A DNA stretch of 64,000 bases from Ophioceras dolichostomum (lineage: Eukaryota > Ascomycota > Sordariomycetes > Magnaporthales > Ophioceraceae), in contig PYST01000021.1 in NCBI GenBank assembly GCA_003049485.1, positions 124,001-188,000 of the forward strand. The letters run 5' to 3'. Position numbers and translations under genes: made by a program. Positions within the stretch are counted from its first letter, which is position 1; every line of letters starts with the position of its first letter. The notes below the pieces were generated by a model. It saw only the letters and a program-made list of their open reading frames with translations. It searched no databases and had not been told where the DNA came from. Below are positions 21,958 through 32,825 of this stretch, one piece after another.

Positions 21958-22344
21958 GCCACTTAAGAAGGATATCGGACCTAGCTTGTCCCCGAACCGG
22001 ATGATGATGCTTATAGGCCTACCCAAGGTACAGATACGCAGATATTCATACAGGCCTACCTATATACCTACCTTACCTAGGTTCCAACCTATGCAGAAAC
22101 CATCAAGATAACCCTGTCGCCAGAGTTCTGATTTGCCTAGCCGTCGAATGAAAACAATAACGCTATCCGAGAAGCAGGGGAGTCCAGTCAACCAAGACGT
22201 AGTGAGATGTTCAGTACACTCCCTCTCCGATCAAACGAGGACCTTATCCATAAACTGCCCCAGAAATGATCAGTTCCTGCAACCCCTTATGACTGAGCTC
22301 CCTTGTCTTGAACACCTACCTAGGTACCTAAGTACTTTTCATGG
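21958..22344. other. Convergent intergenic region
   Basis: 387 bp between the kinase-like gene and the patatin-domain gene. It is dense in the dispersed motif: CCTACCTTACCTAGG near 22070 and ACCTACCTAGGTACCTAAG at 22313-22331. Confidence 0.6.
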
Positions 22345-25054
22345 TCAGCCCTTGACCTGTCTAGAAGAAGGCACGGGCTGCATTGTAATCCCCTCGCCAT
22401 TGATACTAAGATCATCATCATCATCATCACTGCTACCATCCCCGCCGCCCTCATCATCCTCCTCATTTCCACTTCCTCCCCCCTCCTCCGCTCCCACCCC
22501 TTCACCCTCCTGCCCCGCAGCAGCAGCAACAGCAGCAGCAGCAGCAGCGTCCGCGGCGGCGCCCCACTTCCTAAAGTGCTTGTAAGACCAGTCCAGCTGC
22601 GTCTCTATCGCGCACCGCATCTCCAGCGCCGACAGCGCGGGCCACACGCTCTTCTCCCCGATGAGTATCCAGTACGCCAGCGACTCCTTACTGGGCACCT
22701 CCAGCAGCCTCGCGAAGTCGACGGCCCTCACGTCGGGCACGAGCGTTAGGAGTCCCCCCCCTCCGCCCGAACGCCCGGGGACGATGTGGTGGTCGTCCAC
22801 GAGGAAGCGCCGTATGCTCGTCGGCAGCAGGTGCAGCGCGTCGAGCTGCCTCATCCGCTGGCGCACTTCCAGCGAGGTGATGCGCACGAGAAAAGCCATC
22901 ACGGACGCGGCTAGCCCGCCCCGGCCGATGAACGAGGGGCCGTGCATGTCCGGCTGGAGGAAGGGGATCGCGTAGGGGCGGGCCTGGCTGACGATGTAGT
23001 TGTTGACGTTGAAGAGCTCGGCGACCCGCTTCAGGGGCGAGTTGCGGTCGCTGTACTTCGCCTCGGTCCAGTGGCGGAAGTTGATGGCGTTCGCGGGGCC
23101 CCAGCGCTCGATCTGGCCGTTGGGCCGCTTGCAGAGTAAGGGCGTCTCGCGGCCATAGAGGGAGGGGAAGTCGGCGTTGGATGCGGAGGCCGCCGTCCAG
23201 ATCAGCTGTAGAGGAAAGTACCGTCAGTGTCAAGCTGCCGAGGTCCATGCTGCGTTCGATATGGGCAGGAATAGAAATCAAGGGGCTACGCCGCACAGCC
23301 TTCCCACGCCGGGACAGGGCTGTTTGTTGAAGCTCAAGTGAAAAAACAGAGTGGAAACCTACAACGTGAGGAGAAGTGATGTGGTTCAACACAGTCGGCA
23401 CCCCGCCCTGCTCAGACGTCGCAACCGTGATGTTCAGGATCCTCCCCGTGCGCTTGAACGCCTCCTGGAACGTCAGGTCGCCCACGTTGTCGCGCACGCA
23501 CCGCTCCAGCACCTCCATGTCCAGGAAGTAGCCCTTCTTCCAGAAGCGCTTAAGCCGGCGAAGCAGCGTTCCCCAATGCGCGTGCGCGCCCGAGGGCTGG
23601 GGTGCGGGGGCGGGGACGAAGCCGGCCGCTTTGGTGTACACGAGGCCGTCGTTGCCGGAGCCGCCGCCTCCACAGCCCGGCTTCTTCTCCGCCCCCGCTG
23701 CTGCCGTTTTCGTAACTGCCACTGCTGTCACTGCTGCTTGCGGTTTCTGCTGCTGCTCAGTCCCACCACCACCGCCGCCGCCGCCGCCTCTGCCGGCTGC
23801 TGCTGCTGCTGCAGCTGCCGCTGCAGCTGCCGGCGATTTCCAGAATGCCGACAAGTCGATACATTCTCCCGATAGAATGTTCGGCAGCTCCGCGTCGGTG
23901 TGCACGGCCACCAAGGCGGCGATCAGCGCGCCCACGGCCGTGCCCATGATCACCTCGGGGAGGATGCCGCGCGAGTGGAGCGTCTTCACGACGCCGAGGT
24001 GGCACATGCCGAAGATGCTGCCGCCCTGGAGGATCAGGCACGTGCGGCCGAAGGCCTTGCGCGTGTCGTTGATGAAGTTCATCTTGTTCTGGAGCGGCAT
24101 CACGGGCTGTTTGGCTTCTGTCCAGGCGGCTTCTGGCTTCTGTGGGCGGTGCAGTTTGTGTTTTGGCAGGTGCTGTTGTTGTTGTTGTTGCTGCTGCTGC
24201 TGCTGCTGATGTTGGTGTTGATGTGGCTGTGGCTTCGGCTTCTGCTTTGGCTGCTGCAACTGCCCCTTGTGCTGATGCAGGTGCAGATACGGATGTCGGC
24301 GATCGACGCTGCTCGACTCATCCGCCGCCGCGTTGGCCGCGTTGGCCGGGTTAGGATTAGGGTTCAAGTCCGGGCTCGAAGCAGAGGAGCTCGTTTTCGC
24401 AGCAAGGCTTCGGCGGATATAGGGCGAGTTGGGGAAGGAGAGGATGTCCTGGATGCCGAAGATCATCTGGGCGATGTACTCCTCGATGAGGAGCTTGGTG
24501 CCCGCGAACGAGCAGTTGTACAGCTTGGGCGAGGTGATGTTTCCCAAGTTGCGCACCAGGCCCGACCTGACCAGGTTGGGGAGCCGATGGTGCAGCGCCG
24601 GGTCGACCCGCGTGTCGTGCAGGAGCTTGACCCGGTCCTTTATCAGAGCCCAGTCATAGTAACGGGACGCAGATGTCTCTCTCCTGGTTGACGTTAGCAT
24701 AAAATCAGTGGGACAAACCGGATGCTCGACTCTCCCTCCATACTTGAGGGCTACGAACCATAGATCGAAGCCGAACAGCTTGTCCAGCTGCAGGGCGGCG
24801 AGCTCCCAGTCCTCGTATGTCGTTGCGGTCCTCAGCTTTTCCATCCAGTGTGCCTTTGGAGACTTTGATCGCCACCAGCCAAACAGTTTCTACCCAGGAG
24901 TGAAAGCGCGCAGAGATATATAGGTTGTCAGTTCGCCATGTTACACCTAACGCTGGGCGGGGGGTCCTGGGATGCCAGCCAGCAGATGACTTACAGTGTA
25001 CCAAAACGTCACCACATACACCACGGTATGCCAGAGAGAGGCAAAGAACCCCAT
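22345..25054 (-). CDS. Patatin-domain (Tgl3/4/5-like) lipase-family protein, probably non-catalytic
   Basis: Four exons: 24995-25054, 24759-24889, 23363-24683 and 22345-23205 (790 aa). All junctions keep the frame; the second intron has a GTTCGT donor but a good TGCTAAC branch point. Exon 1 gives an N-terminal hydrophobic helix (MGFFASLWHTVVYVVTFWYT), suggesting membrane or lipid-droplet attachment. A DUF3336-type domain follows (residues ~35-155, with EEYIAQMIFGIQDILSF). Next comes a Gln/His-rich low-complexity insert, then the patatin domain from about residue 265: CLILQGGSIFGMCHLGVVKT. The nucleophile motif GXSXG reads GTAVG (alanine near residue 313). The usual DG dyad is not visible where WTEAKYSDRNSPLKR occurs, but FNVNNYIVSQARPY is conserved. 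Ala and Gly runs follow the active-site region and an acidic tail ends the protein. Family is firm; lipase activity is doubtful. Confidence 0.85.
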
Positions 25055-25889
25055 GGTTGCTTGTTTCGTCTCTCCTACTCCTTTCTTGAGTGTCCATATA
25101 GATAGATTGCGTGCTCCCTTAAATGCGCATCATCGTGGCAGGAACGCACGACAGGAAATGCTGTGCGAGCATCGGCGGCGCTGTGCGTTGGTTCGACGGC
25201 TGACCCGCCTCAGGACCACAGCAGCTGGTGGTCTCCCGCAAGGAATAAATTCTGAGGTACAAGATAATAGTAATGCACAGGTATAGAAAGACATCTACCA
25301 CGCCACCCGCACAGAATGAACCATGTCAGCTGATTCCGACGGAGCTTACGGCAGTTGTACTTGAACCTATGATGGATGTCAGAAGTACCTGGTAGGTAGG
25401 TACGGAGTACGGACTGCTCGGGTAGAGCAAAGCAAAGCTCGATGTCAATTTGTTTGGAGAAGCTGAGGACAAAGCATGTGAAAGTCTAATTGCTAGCGCT
25501 CCCCACAGCTACCCCAGTGCTGGACTGAACAACCCGCCAACTAAGCTTGCTAACTCCTAAGCTTTCACAATCACTATCACCATTTTCACGAAGATACCTA
25601 TCCATGCGTGTTGTCCTCGCATATTGGTGAAAAACAAGAATAGATCGCTCGCTGCTCTAGAGACAAAAAGGCTCATATTCCAGTCGAGGCATTGCCTTTT
25701 GCGTTTAGTGGAGTCTACTTGTTGCCGTAGAAAGAAGTGCTCCAGATTCCAGTCTCAAGTTTGAGGCGCACCCATCCGGCGCAAAATGAGAGCTACGAAA
25801 TACGCACAAGTGATGAGCCTCCATACGGCTCAGGAAGAGAAATTTTCAGACTGCCATAGGCCACTGAGAGAATGACCGACAGACGGCTA
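25055..25889. other. Intergenic region upstream of the patatin-domain gene
   Basis: 835 bp containing the patatin-gene promoter and the LEO1 3' end. A GGTAGGTAGGTACGG motif lies near 25391. No gene is seen. Confidence 0.5.
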
Positions 25890-27325
25890 CTAATCGTCAT
25901 CGTCATCAACAATGTGCCGCCGTCCCCTGCGACCAGCCGCATCCGCATGAGCCGCGGGCGCGACGTCGTCCAAGTCCGCCTCGCCATCCGCATCCACATC
26001 CTCGTCGCTGGCGGCGGCGGCGGGGGACTCGGCCGTCTTCTGCCGCTTGGACCTCGGGGGCGGCGGGCGGCGGCGGCGGTCGTTGTCGTCGTCGTCCTCG
26101 TCGTCGAGCAGCTCCTCCTCCTCGTCGTCATCGTCGTCGTCCCCGGCCTCGGAGATGTCCTCGTCGCTGGGCGCGATGAAGGCGTCGCCCATGTCGTAGT
26201 CGTCCTGGCGCCGGGCGCCCTGCGGCAGGTCGTCGTCCGAATCATATTCGGGCCGCCTCCGCTTCTGCCGCGGGCCCGCCCCGCTGCCCTTGGCGCGCCG
26301 CCCCCCCTGGCCGCCGGACGCGCGGTCGCCGCCGCCGCCGTCCAGCGCGCCCATGGACAGCGATCCGCGGCCGTACCTCCCCCCGACGGCTGCGCCGTCC
26401 GCCCGCGCCGCCTGGCTCTCCTTGCGTCGGCGGGCGCGCTCGCGGTCCTTCTCCAGCTGCTCGGCCTGCTTCCGCGCCTGCTCCGGGTCCTCCGTCGCGC
26501 GGAATATCACGTCGCCGTCCGTGTTCCTGTGTCGGTTCGCCGCGTCCATCTTGGCCATGAGCCGGTTCACGGCCGCTTCCTCCAGGGCCTTGCTGGGTCG
26601 CACCTTGAACTCCTCCATGATGTGGCCGACGGTGATGAGTGAATTGCTCGAGAGGTGGGCGGCGGCGGCGTAGTAGTTGCCGTCTTGTTTTTCGTCATAG
26701 GACTTGAGTGGTGGCGCCAGCTTCCTGGCCTCCATCTCAAAGTGTTCTCCACCAACAGCGACGGTGAGCGATCCGTCGCTCCATCTGTAAATGACGGCGT
26801 TGCTTTCCAGCTTGCCCGTATCCTCATTCCTGCGCCATCGGACAGCATGCGCGGGGTATTTCTTCCTATCCTCCTCCAAGTCCCAGGCATCTGGCTCGTA
26901 CGAGTCTGCATTGTACTCTTCAGGGATCAGTTTGAGGAAGTCGGGGACTTTCATAGTGCGGAGCTGTTTGCCGTAGTGTTAGCGTGATTGGCCTCCGCGC
27001 GAGAATGGAGTGCGAACGAATGTGAAGCGCCTACAAGGCCATCTGACGGCTTGGGAGCACGGTGCCGAAACGTCTGCATGTCCATCACTAGCTTGTCCGC
27101 GAGGGGTGCCTCCCGGCGCCGAGATCTGGATTCGCCCGCATCGTCGTCTGAGGCCAGGGAGTCTCTGTCGCTGTCGCCACGCTGATTTCGATCCTCCTCA
27201 TCGAGCTCGTGGTCGCTCAGAGGCCGTTCATCATCCGACCCGTCAACGTCGCCGCCGCCGTCACCGAACAGGTCATCGCCTTCTTCGGCGTCGACAGCAT
27301 CAATTGGGTCTTCAGAGTCTGACAT
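25890..27325 (-). CDS. LEO1: LEO1, RNA polymerase II-associated Paf1 complex subunit
   Basis: Leo1 is a Paf1-complex subunit acting on elongating RNA polymerase II and promoting H2B ubiquitination and H3K4 methylation. Exons are 27035-27325 and 25890-26963 (454 aa); the 71-nt intron has a GTAGGC donor, GCTAAC branch point and CAG acceptor. The start MSDSEDPIDAVDAEEGDDLF opens an acidic N-terminus. The Leo1 core runs from about residue 98 (TMKVPDFLKLIPEEYNADSY) through NAVIYRWSDGSLTVAVGGEH to about residue 250. A basic and then Asp/Glu-rich disordered tail ends in a poly-Asp run. Length and layout are normal for fungi. Confidence 0.92.
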
Positions 27326-28023
27326 CTTCGATTGCGATACGATCGGAACGATAGATTAGAGAGGCAAGCTCAGGCTTAAACGTTGAAGCGATCGAGATAA
27401 TGGTATGCGGTGTCGTAGCTCGTAGCTTGGCTTCACGGTGCTGGAATATCTGAGGCTGGGTTTGAGGGAGGACAGACCTAAAATTCCAGCACAATAGCAG
27501 TCACGTGGAGATAATAGCACAATAAGCAGCCGAGATAAATGAAGAAATCACTTCGCGTCAGGCCGCGTGTGGAGCCTCAGGCGCCTAACGTGTGGTAGCC
27601 TGTCCGTGCGCTGAGGTGTCGGCCTGCCCCACATTAGGGGTACTCTGTTCCAGGTATGTACCCGTGCTTGGGCGTAACTCAATTCCAGACCCAACCTAGG
27701 AGCGATCTCAACACACACATCCAACTCAGTCGCCTTCAGTTTGTCCCCTTTATGCTCGAAATATCAACCCCCGACGGCCATATTTAAATAAACATATGAA
27801 GATCGCGGACTAGGTGGTTGGTCTTTGTCCCAGCTGCTTTGCGCCGCCGGCTTTCCCTCCCGCCGGCGCAGCCTCGGCTTGGAGACACGGCGCTTTGAGT
27901 TTCATCCACCCCTCCTTTACCTCCACATCCCGCCTTGCGTTGCCGATACTTGTTTGTGGCTGCGTACGGTGCAGAATACCTTGCGCAAATACACGCATAC
28001 TGCGCACAACATATCCAGTCATC
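27326..28023. promoter_or_regulatory. Divergent intergenic region, LEO1 / MOB2
   Basis: 698 bp between divergent start codons, so both promoters lie here. A TTTAAATAAA tract is at about 27781. No gene is seen. Confidence 0.5.
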
Positions 28024-29878
28024 ATGTCAAATCTCTTTTCCGGAATGTGAGTTGCTGCTGCTGCTGGCCACCTTCTCCAGGGAAGGGTTGAAGAAAGAGA
28101 GTGAGAGACAAAAGAGAAGAAAGAAAGACGAGACACAGATCATCTTTAGCCCCTCCCCCCACCTTCCTCCTCCAGGGACTCCCTCCTCCTGCCGCCTCCT
28201 CCCCCCCTCTGCTCCTCCTCCGAGGTTAAAGTCTCTCTGCCTGCTCTCAGTGAGATGCAATAGCGATCGACAAGGCTGGAGCTGTTGGCCGCGTGAAACT
28301 GGGTGAGGCAAGACTAATTTTTTAAACTCTTGTCCATGAGCCTTTTACCTACACGCCCCGCAAATCCAATCCATCTTATTTAACCCACCCCCACCGACCC
28401 TTAGTGCCGTTATGCTCTCACGCCTGGGCCTCTTGTCTGTGCCTTCCAGTGCTGGAACAAAAGCCCAAAACCTTCATGGACGGGAAGCCGTCCCCTCCCA
28501 TCGCGTCACCACCGTTCATCCCCCGTACATCCCGTCACAGCACATGTCAACTGCCTGGAGCGGAGAGGGGGTGCAGTTGGCTGCATATGTAGTTTCCTTT
28601 CGTGGCTGCAGGCAGGCGCATTACTAACTTACCTTCTCCCCCCGGTGCAGTAACGCTCGCTTCCGGGGCGGCACCAACAAATCCGGCAGCGGTCAGAACA
28701 AGAGCCCTACCTCAAGCTCTGTTCCCGCTTCCCCAACAGTCCTCGCCCAGGGCAACCAGTCGTCATCCAGCCTGGCGTCCAAGTTGCCGCCACTCCCAAG
28801 CTCACCCTCGCTGGCCCAGACGATTGGCATGGACGAGACGAGCGGCATCATGGCGAGCGGCGAAGAAATCATCAACTCCTACCACCTCCCGCGCCCGCTA
28901 CCCATATGGCTCAACCCTGCGTACGCGAGACATATCGTCAAGGGCAACTTCATGACTCTTAGTGCAAGACCCAAGATGGTCGAGCAAGGGGAATGGACCG
29001 CCCATCAAGGTACGTTGTGATTGGTTTGGCCCGCTCACATGTCTTGTCTCTTTCCCCTCCTGGTCCCGGTGCTGATGTCGTCCCACATCGACGCCGCCGT
29101 CACGTTGTGAAGCCGTTGAACATTACCGAAATCTCTGGAATTTTGTCCGAGTTATCCACGAAAAGGAGGAGGATGGCACCACCATCTGCAATGCGACTAC
29201 ATGCCCACGAACATCTGCAGGAGCGTGAGTGTTTGTTCCTTTTCCTTCGTCAGTTTTAATTCGGGGGGTAGCAAAAATCCCTGCGAGATGCCCAGAGCTG
29301 ACGGAAGCGACACTGACGACGGCCCTCCCAGTAACCATTCATTTACATGGTTGAACTCCCGCCGCGAGCCAGTCGAGTTGCCCGCACACGAGTACATGAC
29401 CCTCATGCAGCGCTGGATCTCAAGCAAGATCGACGACTTCATCATCTTCCCCACAGACGGGTCCGGGGTCTCTTTCGCGCACAACCCGCTATTCGTCAGC
29501 ACGCCGCTCTCGCAGCTCTCGAGCCCCGGCGAGCCGGACTGGCCAGGGAAGCGCAGCGGGTTCCCCGATACCTTCATCGAGGTCTGCCGCACCATCTTCC
29601 GCCAGATGTTCCGCGTCTACTCGCACCTGTACTGGGCACACTTCGTCGAGCCGTTCTACCACCTCAACCTCGAGAAGCAGCTCAACAGCTGCTTCAGCCA
29701 CTTCGTACTGACCGCCACCGCCCTGGACATGCTCAAGCCGCAAGAGCTGGAGCCGATGCAGCCGCTCATCGACCTCTGGGCCGCTAACGGCACGTTCCCG
29801 CGAGAATCGAGGGCTTACGAGTATGCGAACCTGAGGGCTGGCGAGCGACTGATGCAGATGAGTCACGGCATGTCGTGA
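28024..29878 (+). CDS. MOB2: MOB2-type kinase activator
   Basis: Mob2 binds and activates the NDR kinase Cbk1/COT1, which controls polarised growth and septation in fungi. Four exons: 28024-28046, 28651-29009, 29113-29224 and 29332-29878 (346 aa). The first coding exon is only 23 nt and is followed by a 604-nt intron whose TACTAAC branch point (28622) and GCAG acceptor are clear. The N-terminal ~85 residues are Ser/Pro-rich. The Mob domain includes ARHIVKGNFMTLSARPKMVE, HYRNLWNFVRVIHEKEEDGT, zinc-binding TICNATTCPRTSAGANHSFT, and RTIFRQMFRVYSHLYWAHFV with the family's His residues. The insert between FIIFPTDGSGVSF and the R-Q-M-F helix is typical of Mob2 rather than Mob1. Confidence 0.92.
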
Positions 29879-30687
29879 GGAGGCAGGAGTCTGGAGTCGG
29901 GGGGAGATAGGAGCTTGAAAGGTGAGAGTCGACTACGCTTAGGCGTTCGGAAGATCTGGGGGTGCTCTGGGTTGCTGGAAAAACAGCGCGAATGTATCGG
30001 TATCTTGTCGGTTCTGAGGATCCCAAGCGGGGCCAACCAGACAGAGATCCGAGAGCCCGGTCACTCATCGGGACTCTCCTTGTGTTTTTCATGTTTGTGT
30101 GAATGCGGTGCTTTCTTGTTGTTTGTTGCCTTTATTTGTTGTTCAGATGGGGCTCAGCAAAAAGATATACGGTGGCGTCGCGCGAAGTACCTGGGGATGG
30201 GGATCACTAGGAGTCGGGTTTGTGCGTCCTGGCACGCTGACTTCCGTTCTTAGCGCGCCGGATTGTGTCCATGAGTGGTGACTAGGGGAAGAGGTGCTGA
30301 TAAGTCGCGTGTGTGGTGTGATTATGGTCCTTGGGTCATGTGTGGAGGGGAGGCAGTCTGCTCGCAGTTTGCTCAGTTTGCTCAGTTTGCTGGGTTTGTG
30401 AAGAGACAGGCGCATAGAAGCCGAGCAGGAGCATCGTTGTGGACGTTTTGTGGTGTCCAGTTTTCCCGAACTCAGGTCTGGTGCTGCTGGTCTTTGGGGC
30501 CTTCTACCTGGGCCATTCCACCCCTCTGGCCTAAGCCAGGGGAACGAAAGGCGGAAGGGAATGAACCATGAGATATTACACTTAGACAAAGTCGAGAATT
30601 GAGTTGAGCTCAGTTCAGTGCAAAACAACGGTACCCTGTCTGTAGAGTGGCATCTCGAAAGCAAGCATAGGGAGAACGCGCGTTTCA
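29879..30687. other. Convergent intergenic region, MOB2 / DUF3237 gene
   Basis: 809 bp of 3' flanking sequence. It contains the 9-bp tandem repeat listed next. No gene is seen. Confidence 0.5.
30365..30391 (+). repeat. 9-bp tandem repeat (CAGTTTGCT)x3
   Basis: Three perfect copies of CAGTTTGCT followed by the partial unit GGGTTTG. Confidence 0.9.
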
Positions 30688-31446
30688 TCAAGCCGCGACC
30701 TCGCTGATCTTGTATTCGACGATCACAGGCTTTCCTTCTTCCAAAATGAACCTGCCTGATGCAACATACACGTTGTCCCCGAGAGCCTTCAGCGCGGGGT
30801 CGCCACTCTCGAACGTAACGTGTGTGACTATTCAGCAATCGGGGCAATCAGTTCAGAGACATTACCACAGGGAAGCTAAGATGGGAGACGAAGGCATAAA
30901 AAGATAGGAGTGGAGAGGGTAGAAAGGAGCAGAGACTTACACGCCTCGCCAAAGTCCGTGGTCTTGGCATCCGGGCTGTCAGTCAGAACTTTGCCGGCGG
31001 GGCCGCCCAGCTTAACGATGCCGGTGTAATTGTAGTTCAGGAATCCCCCAGACGTCTTGTCCTTGAGCAGGCTGTTGACGTCTAGCCGCACCTGGCGGCC
31101 GTCCGGGTCGGCACGGATGTAGTCGCTGCCGTGGGTGAAGACGGCGTCGACGGCGATGGGGTAGCCCGGCTCGGACTTGATGAAGCCCTGGTCCGGGATG
31201 AAGCCGACGTGGACCAGGCCGCCGCTCCGGAGAGTCCCGATCGCGCTCGGGGCCGTGATTGGGATCTAGACCCAACTGTAAGTCCCCAGTCCACAACATC
31301 TGCTTATTCCCTCATAGTGCGTGTTTTCCGCCTTGCTCACATGCGCATTTCGAACTCATATCTTTTCACAACACCAGAAAGCTTCGACTAGATAAGGCAC
31401 TTACTTGGGCCGTGAAGGCAGGGATCAGCTTGGGGAAGCCAGTCAT
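30688..31446 (-). CDS. DUF3237 (UPF0311) family protein
   Basis: A small protein of a widespread bacterial and fungal family predicted to form a beta-barrel; its biochemical role is unknown to me. Three exons: 31405-31446, 30941-31265 and 30688-30827 (168 aa), with GTAAGT donors at both introns. The order is MTGFPKLIPAFTAQ, then IPITAPSAIGTLRSGGLVHV, the central DYIRADPDGRQVRLDV, NYNYTGIVKLGG with SPDAKTTDFGEAF, and the C-terminal GRFILEEGKPVIVEYKIS. These follow the family consensus from end to end. There is no signal peptide, so it is probably cytosolic. Confidence 0.9.
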
Positions 31447-32825
31447 GATGGAAAGTCTCACTCCGAGATCGGTGCTCTCAGCTGGTGGAACTCGAAATGT
31501 CCGGTGATGGTATTGAACAACTTCTATAGGTTATGTGGCTTACTTAGAACAAGGGGGAAGCTTAGAGACGAGCAACACGTATCAATCTCGAAGCGACATG
31601 ATGAATCCAAAATCTTCGTTGCCGGGAAAGAGGGGTATTTATTCGAATGCTCCCGCTCCACACAATCACTCAGCATTCGGTTGAAAGGGGAAAGACCAGA
31701 ACGGCCGGCGGGGGAGGAAGAAGAGGGGAACGAGAAGGGAACACCGATGCACTTGCCCATCTGCCGTTCTGCAACACACCCGAACCCGGTGTAAGGAGGC
31801 CATGCGGGCTTGGGGTAGAACAGCAGGATGCAGTATCGCGGGCACACACATTCGCGGTTGGTGGTGGTGGTGGTGGTCACGGTGGTAACTCGACACAAGA
31901 CTCTGGATTCTCCCAATTGGTCGCCACCATGAGAACGCAGAGTGGTGGCGTCTGCATCGAGACGTAAGGGATGCCATGCAGTCTTGTCTTTCGATACATG
32001 CACATGGTAGACATCCACCGTAAACTGGGTATCTAGGGTGGTGATACTCGGAGAAGATCCGAGGCGCCCCCAAATTACACACGTCCGGCTCGGTCGCCGT
32101 CGTCCGTGGTGTCTTGTGTGTCGTTCTGAACTATATTGTGTGGCCGGACGACCTGAGCCGTTTCAGGTCATAACATCCTGGCCTCCGTACAGTGGAGTGA
32201 AAAACTTTGTTCTCGAGACAAGCGTCACTCAACATAGGTATGTAGGACGAAGGATAAAGAAACACCCTAGAAAACAGAGTTCGGCTGGTCTCACAGTAGA
32301 CACCGGCAGAGCAAGGAGCTGCCTGGACGGGATCTCCAAACCGCCTGAGGAGAAAGGAGGAGAAAAGGAGGCGAACTTAGCGCGGAGTTTGACCAGTTCA
32401 GGCAGGGATTGGAGGTTCGAACGACAGGCTCCTCAGAACATCCCCCCACGCCTCTAGGGCGAGAGAGAATTTCTCCACTGCAATCGCTGACATCACCAAG
32501 CAGCGCAGTGACCCCAGCTCAATGGACGCCCCACATGGCCAACATCTCCGGGTGCCCGCCCACCCTTGAACGGCGGACCCGAACCATCACTTGTCCACAC
32601 ACTATAGCCCCCTAGTTCTAGGCCCCCAAGACACATGAGTGCTTCTTGCGAACTTTTTAGATTCTTTTGAATGGCCTGACGATCCGCATTCGTTCCCTTG
32701 CTCAAGCTCGTCACTCTCACTCACTCTTCCTTTCACCGAGTTGCCCGCGAGACTCGACGTTGCTTGGCTTCCTAGTGTTGGAGTCCTCCGACTTTGCGAC
32801 AGGCAGCTCTGGTCGTCAGTTTCCA
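31447..32825. promoter_or_regulatory. Divergent intergenic region, DUF3237 gene / CorA transporter
   Basis: 1.38 kb holding both promoters and the leader of the transporter gene. A GGTGGT run lies at 31859-31880. The transporter frame is open upstream to an ATG at 32667, so its leader may be coding (see findings). No separate gene is seen. Confidence 0.5.

Noticed and set aside
24705..25097. Alternative N-terminus of the patatin-domain gene on the minus strand
   Set aside because: It reads through the first intron out of frame. The spliced 60-nt exon gives a hydrophobic N-terminus and a perfect junction.
25872..26642. 256-aa plus-strand frame opposite LEO1
   Set aside because: A shadow of the Asp/Glu- and Arg-rich tail of LEO1, with Val/Leu-rich repeats produced by complementing GAC/GAG codons.
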